From contig NZ_WSFT01000009.1 in assembly GCF_016820655.1 (NCBI RefSeq), forward strand, positions 1 through 55,719: a stretch of 55,719 nt of DNA, written 5' to 3'. Position numbers and translations under genes: made by a program. This DNA comes from Anaeromonas frigoriresistens (GTDB taxonomy: Bacteria; Bacillota; Clostridia; Tissierellales; SIT17). Position 1 is the stretch's first letter; every line of letters begins with the position of its first letter. Positions 1-8,895 of this stretch are shown here, piece after piece. The notes below the pieces were generated by a model, which saw only the letters and a list, made by a program, of their open reading frames with translations, was not told the DNA's origin and did no database searches.

Positions 1-50
1 TATTGGATTGAGTAAACATAACCTCTTCCGTAACTTACATTGTTATTCAT
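1..50 (-). CDS. 5' end of an unidentified gene, cut by the window edge
   Basis: An ATG at 48-50 on the minus strand opens a frame of 16 codons (MNNNVSYGRGYVYSIQ) that runs off the left edge. An AGGTGAT sequence sits just upstream at a workable spacing for a ribosome binding site. The fragment is too short to assign to a family, so this is only a plausible gene start. Confidence 0.35.
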   Translation of the reverse strand, partial: MNNNVSYGRGYVYSIQ

Positions 51-148
51 ATCATCACCTATTTCTATTATATCATATGTTGCTAGTATATTCTACTATA
101 TAACTATTATTCATATGAATTACTTTTTATCATATGTTATATCTATTA

Positions 149-197
149 AAAAAATATCGCCTTAACTCATCACTGAAGTAATGAGGGTGCGGGCGAT
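149..197 (-). terminator. Rho-independent terminator (minus strand)
   Basis: On the minus strand an imperfect hairpin (ATCGCCC pairing with GGCGAT, and CTCAT with ATGAG inside it) is followed by ATTTTTTT. It would end transcripts coming from the small genes at 289-629. Confidence 0.6.
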
Positions 198-288
198 AAT
201 ACTCAAAACAATACCTCCAATAAACTCGTCACATTATACTACAATCAAGACATACTTTTATATAGCGGCATTCTTTGTGATATAGTTC

Positions 289-438
289 TTATTTAATCTT
301 TTGTTTTAATTCTTTTAAATAAACCCCGACTCCAACAGTGCATGAAAAGATACCTGCTAATATTACCCCCCAAGAATAACTATTATTAAACGGATGATTT
401 AAAACCCTTGCAACATAGTTTAAAATATAGTATCTTAA
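289..438 (-). pseudogene. Short membrane-protein remnant without a clear start
   Basis: An open frame of about 50 codons ends at TAA 289-291. It contains one convincing membrane span (SWGVILAGIFSCTVGVGVYL) followed by a charged KELKQKIK tail. There is no ATG in frame after the upstream stop, and no ribosome binding site was found. It could be the 3' part of a decayed small membrane protein or an artefact. It lies directly downstream of the DUF4177-like gene. Confidence 0.3.
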
Positions 439-629
439 TTTTCTTTAACTCTTTCAAGAATAATAGTAGTTTCATTTTTATTTGGGTTAGTAAAAAAAAC
501 AGTTCTATTTCCAAACTTTATATCAAATATTCTCCACCCTTCTTTTCCATAATCATTTAAAATATTTTCTAACTCCTCAGTAAGAGTTAAAGTACTGAGA
601 TTCCATTTAAAAACCTTATATTCATACAT
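435..629 (-). CDS. DUF4177-like small protein
   Basis: The protein is about 64 residues and begins MYEYKVFKW. It has the pattern of DUF4177 proteins: an N-terminal YEYK strand, a middle helix ending in a 'YGKEGWR' turn, and a short C-terminal strand (TTIILERVKEN). The function of the family is unknown. The start at 627-629 is preferred over the longer frame because the AAAGGAGAG ribosome binding site lies about 11 nt before it, and the family begins at this Met. It appears to be a single-gene unit. Confidence 0.6.
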   Translation of the reverse strand: MYEYKVFKWNLSTLTLTEELENILNDYGKEGWRIFDIKFGNRTVFFTNPNKNETTIILERVKEN

Positions 630-908
630 AATAAACATCTCTCCTTTTCTATACAATATATTTTTTGTTACAATTAAATTTACAACTACAAATCTAATTC
701 TTAATTTCTATATAAAAGCATTGAATCCTTTTAAATTATAATCAATATTTTCCAAATGTTCTATTTGTTATTGGATTCCAAAATGAAATAATGTATGGTT
801 TCGTACTAAAAATGGCGTTGTGACACAAAAGAATTTTTATATGCCATTTATAAGATATTCTAAAATATGTATATAATGATCGAAATTTAACTATAGCAGA
901 GCCTTAAT

Positions 909-944
909 AAAAAGGATAAAGTATTTTTCTACTTTATCCTTTTT
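909..944. terminator. Bidirectional hairpin terminator
   Basis: A near-perfect stem (AAAAGGATAAAGTA with TACTTTATCCTTTT) closes on a short T-rich loop, with A and T runs on its two sides. It sits just past the stop of the 946-1479 gene. The rest of 657-908 contains nothing I can identify. Confidence 0.7.
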
Positions 945-945
945 A

Positions 946-1479
946 TTATTCCCTTTTTAAAAGGTTTATCATTTCTAATTTATCTTCTTCCCTTATATAT
1001 CCGTATCTGCCTTCAGTATTAAAAATAATAAGTTTATTAGACTCTTCATCTTTCCATAACCACATTTGAAGTATTATTACTTTTTGTTTACTATTATCTA
1101 ATTTAATTTTGTAGTCAGGATTATCTAAATCTACGTCAAACTCTCTATTTGCATACTTAAATTCAAAAGATACATTTCCAATATTATCTAAAATTCTATA
1201 TATACGGGATTTATCAGTAACTTTTATTAAGTCAATACTATCCTCAGTAGATATCCACATTACTTCATGTTCTAGTTTCACAAATTCTTTAGACTCATTT
1301 TTTATATAAATAGCTATAGAAAGGATAAATACTACAGATATAATAATTAAAATATTTTGAGTTTTTTCAGAAACTATATTTGAAAGGATATATTTAGCTA
1401 TAATTACTATCAATCCTCTGAGAAAAAAATTATTGCCATTAGAATTCCATCTAAAATAGGCATGCCTCATATCCTTCAT
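946..1479 (-). CDS. Membrane-anchored protein of unknown function
   Basis: The protein is 177 residues and I do not recognise the family. Two hydrophobic stretches lie near residues 20-37 and 42-58. The rest is a soluble, beta-rich, acidic domain that includes 'LEHEVMWISTEDSIDLIKV' and 'KLIIFNTEGRYGYI'. The layout suggests a small extracytoplasmic domain tethered to the membrane. The start is uncertain: ATG at 1477-1479 lacks a strong ribosome binding site, and a second ATG three codons later follows GAAGGAT. It is followed by a strong terminator. Confidence 0.55.
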   Translation of the reverse strand: MKDMRHAYFRWNSNGNNFFLRGLIVIIAKYILSNIVSEKTQNILIIISVVFILSIAIYIKNESKEFVKLEHEVMWISTEDSIDLIKVTDKSRIYRILDNIGNVSFEFKYANREFDVDLDNPDYKIKLDNSKQKVIILQMWLWKDEESNKLIIFNTEGRYGYIREEDKLEMINLLKRE

Positions 1480-1581
1480 TCATTAATTAGTAGCGTCATG
1501 TCTTATCCTTATTTTACCATATAAGAAGATCCATATCACTCAATACTTTTGTATTATAATAGAAAAAGTTAAATATTTGCC

Positions 1582-1610
1582 TTGACTTTTTATGATTACA
1601 GATGTAATCT
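1582..1610 (+). promoter_or_regulatory. Promoter of the blaI/blaR1-type operon
   Basis: A TTGACT -35 box at 1582-1587 is followed 17 nt later by TAATCT (1605-1610) as a possible -10. The -10 lies inside the first repressor palindrome, so a bound repressor would block polymerase. The -35 is convincing; the -10 is weak. Confidence 0.5.
1594..1609 (+). promoter_or_regulatory. BlaI/MecI-type operator 1
   Basis: The 16-nt perfect palindrome GATTACAGATGTAATC contains the TACA-N2-TGTA core typical of BlaI/MecI binding sites. It overlaps the likely -10 region upstream of the repressor gene, which fits negative autoregulation. Confidence 0.75.
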
Positions 1611-1619
1611 ATATATAAA

Positions 1620-1635
1620 GACTACATCTGTAATC
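1620..1635 (+). promoter_or_regulatory. BlaI/MecI-type operator 2
   Basis: GACTACATCTGTAATC is a second near-palindrome with the same TACA-N2-TGTA core, 26 nt from the first, centre to centre. Paired dyads like these are usual in bla and mec promoters, where two repressor dimers bind side by side. Confidence 0.75.
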
Positions 1636-1657
1636 TATTAATAAGGAGGGTAAAATT

Positions 1658-2032
1658 ATGAAGGATATACCTCAGATCTCTGATGCTGAATGGCAAGTAA
1701 TGAAGGTTTTATGGGAAAATAAACCCATGACAGCTATGGAAGTTTATAAAGAATTAGAAAGTAATACAGAATGGAAATCTAAAACGGTGAAAACCCTATT
1801 AAGACGATTGGTAGATAAAAAAGCTATAGACTACATTGTAGATAACAGAACTTACATCTATACCCCTATAGTTAAAGAAAGTGAATGTATCAAGGCAGAA
1901 ACTGAAAGCTTATTACAAAAGGTAGCTAATGGATCCTTTAATCTATTAGTACAAAATTTCATTAAAGAACAAAGCTTAAGTCAAAAGGATTTAGATGAAC
2001 TAAAAGAAATTATAGACAAAAATAAAGAATAG
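1658..2032 (+). CDS. BlaI/MecI/CopY-family transcriptional repressor
   Basis: The protein is 124 residues, the usual length for the family. The N-terminal half is a winged helix ('ISDAEWQVMKVLWENKPMTA' and 'WKSKTVKTLLRRLVDKKAI'), with the wing at 'YIVDNRTYIYTPIV'. The C-terminal helices form the dimer interface where the partner protease normally cleaves. A strong AAGGAGGG site precedes the ATG, and two TACA-N2-TGTA operators lie just upstream. The next gene is a BlaR1-type protease starting 11 nt after its stop, so the pair forms a signal-responsive repressor system. Confidence 0.92.
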   Translation: MKDIPQISDAEWQVMKVLWENKPMTAMEVYKELESNTEWKSKTVKTLLRRLVDKKAIDYIVDNRTYIYTPIVKESECIKAETESLLQKVANGSFNLLVQNFIKEQSLSQKDLDELKEIIDKNKE

Positions 2033-2043
2033 GTGGGGATAAT

Positions 2044-3765
2044 ATGAGTCTAGAGCAAATATTTAAGTTTATACTTTTATCATCAGCAATGGGTAGTATT
2101 TTAGCTGTGTTAATACTCTTTTTGAAGAAAATATTAAAAAAACAATTGAATGCCCATTGGAGTTATTATATTTGGTTTATATTGCTCATACGATTGATTA
2201 TGCCCCTTGCTCCAGAAAGTTCAATCAGCATATTTAACCTTTTTGATGATACTAATGCATCTGTTAAAGTTCTACAAGAAGATATTCAAAAGGAGTCCTC
2301 TCCTAATACATATTCTAGTGAAAGTAGTTCTAATGAAAATAATATTGCTAAGGAGAGTTATTCTAGCAGTGAACAAACCAATGAACTACTACCTAAGACT
2401 AATACAACAGATATAACACCTAAAGAAGGTAATTCATTAGTTACTAAATCTATAGAGAATAACATTTCTTACATGAGTATATTATCCGTCATATGGTTAG
2501 TAGGGATAATTATATTGATTCTATATACGATCTTCGCAAATATGAAGCTATGGTTTAATCTTAGAAAGGAATCTGTAAGTAATAGTGAACAAATGTTATC
2601 CCTTTGGGAAGAGTGTAAAAAAGAAATGAATATACATAGGTCTATACCTTTAATAACAAGTAAAAATATACATACCCCCACTTTAATTTCATTTATAAAG
2701 ATACAATTGGTCTTCCCGGAGAAAATGATAAATAAATTATCTAATGAAGAAATAAGATATATATTCTTACACGAACTCTCCCACGTAAAGAGATTAGATA
2801 CAGTAACTAATTGGATAATGGTTATTATTCAAAGTATACATTGGTTTAATCCTGTAGTCTGGTTCTCTTTTCATAAAATGAGACAGGATTGTGAAATATC
2901 CTGTGATGCTACAGTTTTATCCCATTTAAGTAAAGATGAACATAAAGAATATGGAATGACAATTATAAGCTTATTAGAAATGTTCTCTAATAAGTATTAC
3001 ATCCCAGGAACATCTTCTATATTAAGGTCAAAATCAGGAATAAAAAGGAGAATTAAAATGATCACTCAATTTAAAAAGCATCCATTTATATGGTCGGTGA
3101 TAGGGATTGGATTAGTTGTGATATTGGCATTTATAGGACTTACAAACCCTATAGGTTCTACTAAGGCTGATAATCATGATGAACTTACTGATAAAGCAAA
3201 CATACTAGAACAACATCAAGCTTATCTTAATTCCCTTAAAATATCATATGATGAGTTTGAATCTTCAGTTCAAAATATTGTATCTGCAGATTATTTAGCT
3301 TCTTATGATGATACCCTTATATTCGGTGCAAATGGAAAAGAGTATAAAGTATCTGATATCAAAGGTTTATCTGAAAAAGAATTAAGCAGTTTGCAGGATG
3401 AGTTAGTGAGAGTTAGAAAGGAGCTTGGGACTAATAATCCAGAAGTAATTATTGGCTTCTCTAAATCTTATGATGCAGGCATTTATGATTGGAAGTATGT
3501 TTATTCTAAAACTATTTTTAAGGATAATAATGGTAAGGACACAGGAATGATAACTACTAAGAGATATACTTTTGAACAACAAGGAGAAGAATGGAGAATA
3601 ATCAATGTAGACTCTGATATATTTCCTGCTACGATAGATGATAAAGAGATATTAGGTGCATTACTTGATGAATCAATACCTAAGTTAAAATATCAAACAA
3701 TAAATAATGAGAACTTCGAATATATTTTTAAGCTTGGATTATCTAGCTTTTATGAGATACGATAA
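2044..3765 (+). CDS. BlaR1-type M56 membrane metalloprotease / sensor
   Basis: The 573-residue protein has four predicted membrane spans in its first 380 residues and the zinc protease motif HELSH near residues 243-247. It also has the family sequences 'WFNPVVWF' and 'CEISCDATVL'. In BlaR1/MecR1 systems, ligand binding outside the cell activates this protease, which leads to loss of the repressor. After the last span (about 350-367) the C-terminal 200 residues are not a penicillin-binding domain. They resemble a small extracytoplasmic domain of unknown ligand. No beta-lactamase lies next to it, so the target genes are unclear. Residues 70-140 are a Ser/Asn/Glu-rich loop. Confidence 0.85.
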   Translation: MSLEQIFKFILLSSAMGSILAVLILFLKKILKKQLNAHWSYYIWFILLIRLIMPLAPESSISIFNLFDDTNASVKVLQEDIQKESSPNTYSSESSSNENNIAKESYSSSEQTNELLPKTNTTDITPKEGNSLVTKSIENNISYMSILSVIWLVGIIILILYTIFANMKLWFNLRKESVSNSEQMLSLWEECKKEMNIHRSIPLITSKNIHTPTLISFIKIQLVFPEKMINKLSNEEIRYIFLHELSHVKRLDTVTNWIMVIIQSIHWFNPVVWFSFHKMRQDCEISCDATVLSHLSKDEHKEYGMTIISLLEMFSNKYYIPGTSSILRSKSGIKRRIKMITQFKKHPFIWSVIGIGLVVILAFIGLTNPIGSTKADNHDELTDKANILEQHQAYLNSLKISYDEFESSVQNIVSADYLASYDDTLIFGANGKEYKVSDIKGLSEKELSSLQDELVRVRKELGTNNPEVIIGFSKSYDAGIYDWKYVYSKTIFKDNNGKDTGMITTKRYTFEQQGEEWRIINVDSDIFPATIDDKEILGALLDESIPKLKYQTINNENFEYIFKLGLSSFYEIR

Positions 3766-3775
3766 ACTAATAAAA

Positions 3776-3805
3776 AGGGTTAACTTGAAATTCAAGTTAA
3801 CCCTT
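3776..3805. terminator. Bidirectional terminator between convergent genes
   Basis: A perfect 15-bp inverted repeat (arms AAGGGTTAACTTGAA and TTCAAGTTAACCCTT), flanked by A and T runs, lies between the blaR1-type gene (plus) and kamE (minus). It can serve both. Confidence 0.8.
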
Positions 3806-3810
3806 ATACA

Positions 3811-4566
3811 TTATACTAAATCTCTTTCCACTATTTCTGTAACTATAAAGCTTGCCACATCATTTGCAAAGCTTCCTGTTCCAAATCCTGCATCATAGCC
3901 TAACTCTTTGGCTAATTCATGGGATAATCTAGGACCCCCGCATACTAATACGATCTTATCTCTTAAACCTTCTGCCTCAAGTAATTCTACTAGTTCAGTA
4001 AGGTTTGGGATGTGAACATTTTTCTGTGTAACTATTTGAGATACTAATATCGCATCGGCATCTAATTCTATAGCCTTTGCTACTAGTTCTTCATTGGGTA
4101 CTTGACTCCCCATATTTATAGCTTCTATTCCTTTATATCTTTCTAATCCATAATGACCATCAAAGCCTTTCATATTCATTATGGCATCAATTCCAACAGT
4201 GTGAGCATCCGTACCAGTGCATGCTCCTATTATTGTTATATCTCTTTTTATATTTTCTTTTATATAATCTTCTACTCCATATTTATCCATGGAATCAACT
4301 TCAACCTTAGGAACTTCAATTTTAGTATAGTCAATAGTGTGTTGACATTTACCGTATACTACAAAGAAAGTGTAACCTACTCCTAGGTCAGCATAATGTA
4401 CTACTTCAGGATCTTCTAAACCCATTTTTTTAGCTAATAGTCTAGCCGCTTCCTTTGACTCATCATTATAAGGAATTGGTAATGTAAAAGATGTTTGCAT
4501 CATACCATCATTTAATGTATCTCCATAAGGTTTTACCCTTGTTAAATCTACCTTTTCTACAGCCAT
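3811..4566 (-). CDS. kamE: Lysine 5,6-aminomutase beta (small, B12-binding) subunit
   Basis: The 251-residue subunit carries the base-off cobalamin motif: 'GTDAHTVGIDAIM' contains the D-x-H-x-x-G signature, whose His coordinates cobalt, and 'VCGGPRLS' contributes to the nucleotide loop. With KamD it forms the adenosylcobalamin- and PLP-dependent enzyme that moves the terminal amino group of beta-lysine to C5, giving 3,5-diaminohexanoate. It is the last gene of the operon and overlaps the kamD stop as TAATG (translational coupling). Its length fits the family. Confidence 0.95.
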   Translation of the reverse strand: MAVEKVDLTRVKPYGDTLNDGMMQTSFTLPIPYNDESKEAARLLAKKMGLEDPEVVHYADLGVGYTFFVVYGKCQHTIDYTKIEVPKVEVDSMDKYGVEDYIKENIKRDITIIGACTGTDAHTVGIDAIMNMKGFDGHYGLERYKGIEAINMGSQVPNEELVAKAIELDADAILVSQIVTQKNVHIPNLTELVELLEAEGLRDKIVLVCGGPRLSHELAKELGYDAGFGTGSFANDVASFIVTEIVERDLV

Positions 4567-6122
4567 TATCTGTCACCTCCAAGCATTAGTTTAATGAATG
4601 GATTGTAGTATCCTTCACCCTTAGTGATAACTCCATCAAGACCTTTTCCACCATCTCTTGGTCTCTTAACTGCTGCAAATTTACCTTTTTCTATAGTAGA
4701 GAATAGTCCTTCTTGCTCTATATCCTTAAGAAGTTCATCTGCATCTTTTAATACATTCTGAGCTCTTGTTTGAATCATTCCACCATCTTTGAATTCAATT
4801 TCATCTCCTATGTTTCTTGCATTATTAAAAATGTATTTTGCATTTTCTATAGATAGCATTCTATCTTGAAGATGTGGTGTATGGATTGCTTCTGTAGGCA
4901 TACCTAACAACTGTAGACCTTGATTAGTCCATACGGATACAAGGTTAAACATTGCATCTTGAAGATGTCCTTTAAATATATTTCCTGTCATAAACTTTGT
5001 TGGAGGCATATATTTAAGAGGGGCATTAGGGAATATCTCTCTTGCCATTTGAGCTTGAGATAATTCAAGTAAAAATCCATTTTCTAAATTAGGATCCATC
5101 TCAAAAGCATGACCTAATCCCATTTGTTCTTCTGGTATTCCAGCTTTTAGGGCAAATTGCTCATTCATAAATTGAGATGCTAATACTGTATGAGCTTCCT
5201 CTACTGCATCAGCTGTAGTAAGGTAGTTATCTTCTCCTGTATTTATGATAACTCCACCATATCCATTGATGATTCTAGAGAAGTACTGGTCTACTAATGT
5301 TCTTTGCATATTTATATCTCTAAATAATATTCCATATAAAGCATCGTTAAGCATTACATCAAGTCTTTCTAATGCTCCCATTGCTGCAATCTCTGGCATA
5401 CATAATCCTGAGCAGTAGTTACAAAGTCTTATATATCTTCCAACTTCTTCTCCCACTTCATCAAGGGCTTCTCTCATAAGTCTGAAGTTTTCTTGAGTTG
5501 CATATGTTCCTCCAAATCCTTCAGTAGTAGGACCATAAGGTACATAATCTAATAAACTTTGAGCAGTAGTTCTGATTACAGCTATGATGTCTGCTCCCTG
5601 TCTAGCCGCTGCTTGAGCTTGAACTATATCTTCATAGATATTTCCTGTTGCAACTATAACATAAAGATAAGGCTTTGTTCCTTCTCCTAAATTCTCAATA
5701 TATTCTTCTCTTTTAATTCTATTTTGTCTAATTCTTTCTGTTGTATCTTTTGCTATACCATCTATTACTTTGTATATATCTTCATCAGATGCTATAGGTA
5801 GCTTAGTTAAGTCAATATCTCCTGCACTAACCATTTCTGCTACTTTTTGGGGACTTTCTTTTGTATGAATCATAGCATTACCTATCCAATAGGCTATACC
5901 TTTATTTAGTCCTCCTCCTTCTTTAACATTATCTACTACTACGTTTGGTAATGGTCTTTCTATTTCGTCTACTCCGTCAATACCCAATAGTCTAGCTACT
6001 GTTCTTTCTACAGATACCGTAGAGTGCTTATCGATAAATTCTTGAACATCTTCAGCGATATTATTTGCAGCATTTCTTGCACTATCTACTACATTAAAAT
6101 CAAGATTTAATTTACTCTTCAT
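4566..6122 (-). CDS. kamD: Lysine 5,6-aminomutase alpha (large) subunit
   Basis: The protein is 518 residues and matches the large subunit of D-lysine/beta-lysine 5,6-aminomutase. That subunit forms the PLP and substrate barrel and pairs with the cobalamin-carrying KamE. Diagnostic stretches include 'RLCNYCSGLCMPEIAAMGAL', 'GYGGVIINTGEDNY' and 'PPTKFMTGNIFKGH'. It overlaps the end of kamC by 11 nt and couples to kamE by TAATG. It acts in the cytoplasm as the second rearrangement step of lysine fermentation to acetate and butyrate. Confidence 0.95.
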   Translation of the reverse strand: MKSKLNLDFNVVDSARNAANNIAEDVQEFIDKHSTVSVERTVARLLGIDGVDEIERPLPNVVVDNVKEGGGLNKGIAYWIGNAMIHTKESPQKVAEMVSAGDIDLTKLPIASDEDIYKVIDGIAKDTTERIRQNRIKREEYIENLGEGTKPYLYVIVATGNIYEDIVQAQAAARQGADIIAVIRTTAQSLLDYVPYGPTTEGFGGTYATQENFRLMREALDEVGEEVGRYIRLCNYCSGLCMPEIAAMGALERLDVMLNDALYGILFRDINMQRTLVDQYFSRIINGYGGVIINTGEDNYLTTADAVEEAHTVLASQFMNEQFALKAGIPEEQMGLGHAFEMDPNLENGFLLELSQAQMAREIFPNAPLKYMPPTKFMTGNIFKGHLQDAMFNLVSVWTNQGLQLLGMPTEAIHTPHLQDRMLSIENAKYIFNNARNIGDEIEFKDGGMIQTRAQNVLKDADELLKDIEQEGLFSTIEKGKFAAVKRPRDGGKGLDGVITKGEGYYNPFIKLMLGGDR

Positions 6123-7761
6123 AGTTTGTCTCCCCTTTCATTAATATTTCTTCGGCTAAATCTAATATTTCTTCTTGAAGTCCCATAAACCTAGCAATAT
6201 TTAATGCATCCCTAGGCACTTGGGTATTATCTTCTACTCTTTTTAATCTATAGTCCATATACTCACTTATCATATCAATACCATATCTATCATAATTGAT
6301 CATTTCTTCCTTAAGTCTATCATAGTCTAAGTTTTCCAATCCTACTACTTGATAATGGGCTACACCTGAAGTATTAGCCACATTATCATAGTGAGTTGTT
6401 ATCACACTAATAGAGGGTTTATCTAAAAGAAATTTAACTATGGCTTTGGATATTGCATAGCCCTCCTTTGGATTTGTCCCTCGCGCTAATTCATCGATTA
6501 ATATAAGTCCGTTCTTATCACTTTCCCTTAAGGCACTTTTCACCTGATTTATTTCTCCCCCAAAGGTGCTAAGGCCTGAATCGATTGATTGCAAATCTCC
6601 TATAGAGACATATATATAATCTACTATAGATACTTCCATATATTTTGCGGGAACTAGTAATCCATATTGTGCCATAGCAGTAAGAAGGGCTATGATTTTT
6701 AGTGTGATGGTTTTACCTCCCATGTTGGCTCCAGTGATACATGTGGCTCCAGACTTAAGATCTATTGATATTGGTATGAATTTTCCTCTACGTCTATTAA
6801 GTTCATCTTGAACTTCAGGGTGAACCCCTTCAACTATATCAATCTTATTTTCGGTTATTATTTTAGGTTGACTACAGTTAAGACTTAATGCAAGGTAAGC
6901 TTTTGCTATTTTTAAGTCAAAATTGGCTATAGCTTCAATATTGTTATTTATAAGAGGTAGATTTCTTGCTATTTCTTTTGACAATCTTTCTCTTATTCTT
7001 AATTCTTCTTCTTCTTCTAATTCTTTAAGTTGTTCTAATCTATTTAGTAATTCTTCTATTTCAATTCCATCTACTACTCTATATCTTATAGACATATAGC
7101 TTTCTGATAAATACTCAAAGTCTGAGTGCTCTGATATGATTCCATTTAATGATACATCTTCCTTAGGAACTATAACTTCACCTTTAGGGTTAATTCTAAT
7201 ATTAAGCTCTTTTTTTAACCTACTTCTTTTTTCATTCTTCCTTAATTTTATATCCCGTCCTAAAGCTCTTTTTTCTTCCCTTATATTTGTTAATTCTTGA
7301 GAATATTCATCATAAATATAGAAGGTTTGAAGATTTTTATCTTGAGGATCAAATAGAGATTTTAATTCTTCTGATGATTGAACCTTCATATCATCATACA
7401 TGGTAAAGGATAATTTTTGGGTTAATCCTTCAATATCATCTATAAAGGATACAAAGCTCTTTATCTCATAAAGCTCTATCACTGTAAGTATTTGATCATT
7501 TTGGGCCCTATATAGGGAATGTCTGATATCTTTAATATGAGCTAGAAGGGATTTTATCTGATTAAATATGTTTTTGTTTTCTTCAACACTTTTTGTAATT
7601 ACTCCAACCTTTTTTAACTCCTCTTCAAGCTCATTCTTATCAAAATAGGGAGTTATTTCTCTTTTTTTATCTCTCCCATAGGGAGTTAATAATTGAAGTT
7701 TATTCATCACATAGTTAAAGCCAATCAGTGATTTTGTATCATCATTCATATATTTAATCAA
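6112..7761 (-). CDS. kamC: KamC, MutS-like ATPase of the lysine 5,6-aminomutase reactivase
   Basis: The 549-residue protein has a MutS family ATPase domain in its C-terminal half: Walker A 'TGANMGGKT', a MutS-like 'GLSTFGGEI' signature, Walker B 'LILIDELARGTNP', and a later 'VITTHY' segment. The N-terminal half is helical with a long coiled coil (about residues 150-270). It lacks mismatch-recognition features. In lysine-fermenting anaerobes this protein and KamB are thought to eject damaged cobalamin and reactivate KamDE. The start is TTG with AAGGAGGTG just upstream; the next ATG lies too far from that site. Confidence 0.88.
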   Translation of the reverse strand: MIKYMNDDTKSLIGFNYVMNKLQLLTPYGRDKKREITPYFDKNELEEELKKVGVITKSVEENKNIFNQIKSLLAHIKDIRHSLYRAQNDQILTVIELYEIKSFVSFIDDIEGLTQKLSFTMYDDMKVQSSEELKSLFDPQDKNLQTFYIYDEYSQELTNIREEKRALGRDIKLRKNEKRSRLKKELNIRINPKGEVIVPKEDVSLNGIISEHSDFEYLSESYMSIRYRVVDGIEIEELLNRLEQLKELEEEEELRIRERLSKEIARNLPLINNNIEAIANFDLKIAKAYLALSLNCSQPKIITENKIDIVEGVHPEVQDELNRRRGKFIPISIDLKSGATCITGANMGGKTITLKIIALLTAMAQYGLLVPAKYMEVSIVDYIYVSIGDLQSIDSGLSTFGGEINQVKSALRESDKNGLILIDELARGTNPKEGYAISKAIVKFLLDKPSISVITTHYDNVANTSGVAHYQVVGLENLDYDRLKEEMINYDRYGIDMISEYMDYRLKRVEDNTQVPRDALNIARFMGLQEEILDLAEEILMKGETNYEE

Positions 7762-7773
7762 AATTCCACCTCC

Positions 7774-8787
7774 TTACATCATCACATCAAATACAGGCAA
7801 ATCCTTTATATAGCTACTCATTTTTTCTCTAAAATCTTCTGGGTTAAAGTAATATCCTAATGGTGAATAGGGGTTTAATGTTATTGCTACAACATTAATA
7901 GTGTTTATCACTTTAACTTTAACTCCTCTTTTCATGAACTTTAACCAATCTTTAGGCCCTATAAAAACCTTTGTCCCATCCGGAACTACTATAGTAACAT
8001 CCTTATATAATTTAGAAGATTCAGTGATATCCTTTAATGTCTTAGTTACCAAAGACCCCGGGATAAATATATACTTGCTAGTTTCATCTATATTATCTGC
8101 TATTATTTTTCCAGAGTTTAATGATGTTTTTATATCTAATTTATTAATGTTATAACTTTCATCTATAATACATATATCCTTAGTTCCATCTAATTTTTCT
8201 TTTAAGTTTTCTTCAATTTCAGGAAGTCCTAAAAGAGTTTTCTTATGCAGAGTCTCTTCTATAACCCTATCCATACTTCTGCTAAGTACCGCTCCAGTAG
8301 CTAATACTGCTCCTTCGGTTATAGTAGGGTCTGCCACAGCTATTCTGTTTAAGGAACCATCAACTAAGACTAACTCTGCTCCTAATTCCAGTATCCTATC
8401 AGATATGTCCTTCATCTCCTTTATAGTTTGAGGTCCAGCGATTTCTATATATCCTCCATCTATCACTCTTCCTAAGACTATATTTCCCATAGGAGATCTG
8501 TATTTTGTTATTTCTATTATTTCAATAGTAGCATCGCTTCTATCAATACTACCAGTAGTTGTTGCTATAATATTGCCATCGGAGGCGTATATGGCTGGTT
8601 TTTCTGTATTGGTTAATACATCTGTCCGTTCCCCATCTCTCCCAGTAGATGTGATACCTAGATTTATATCTCTATCATATGCATCTTCTATTATTCGATT
8701 TAGTGCAACTGTTTTTCCTGCATTTTTTGCCATTCCTATTATTGAGACTATTTTATACTTTTGATGTATTAAACCAATTAACTCCAT
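7774..8787 (-). CDS. kamB: KamB, lysine 5,6-aminomutase reactivase subunit
   Basis: The 337-residue protein has a P-loop near its N-terminus ('GMAKNAGKTVALN', about residues 18-30) and no membrane spans. It occurs with KamC in lysine fermentation operons and is annotated as the partner of the reactivating ATPase; biochemical detail is limited. It ends 12 nt before kamC. The strong ribosome binding site AAGGAGGG precedes the ATG. A dispersed repeat separates it from kamA. Confidence 0.85.
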   Translation of the reverse strand: MELIGLIHQKYKIVSIIGMAKNAGKTVALNRIIEDAYDRDINLGITSTGRDGERTDVLTNTEKPAIYASDGNIIATTTGSIDRSDATIEIIEITKYRSPMGNIVLGRVIDGGYIEIAGPQTIKEMKDISDRILELGAELVLVDGSLNRIAVADPTITEGAVLATGAVLSRSMDRVIEETLHKKTLLGLPEIEENLKEKLDGTKDICIIDESYNINKLDIKTSLNSGKIIADNIDETSKYIFIPGSLVTKTLKDITESSKLYKDVTIVVPDGTKVFIGPKDWLKFMKRGVKVKVINTINVVAITLNPYSPLGYYFNPEDFREKMSSYIKDLPVFDVMM

Positions 8788-8827
8788 TCCAGCCTGCCCT
8801 CCTTTTATTTGGTTTGTATTATTAATT

Positions 8828-8884
8828 TGTCATTCTGAACGGAGTGAAGAATCTTAAGATCCTTCGCCTTCGCTCAGGATGACA
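8828..8884. repeat. Dispersed imperfect palindrome (REP-like), copy 1
   Basis: A 57-bp imperfect inverted repeat starts with TGTCATTCTGAAC and ends with CGCTCAGGATGACA. A related copy lies at 46860-46921 in the same orientation. This copy sits inside the lysine operon between kamA and kamB. Sequences of this kind are scattered in many bacterial genomes; the mobiliser is unknown here. Confidence 0.8.
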
Positions 8885-8895
8885 GACTTAAACTT

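Noticed and set aside
2207-2681. Overlapping ORFs inside the BlaR1-type gene on both strands
   Set aside because: They lack ribosome binding sites, show no family similarity, and are shadows of the real gene. The same holds for many other overlapping frames in the window.
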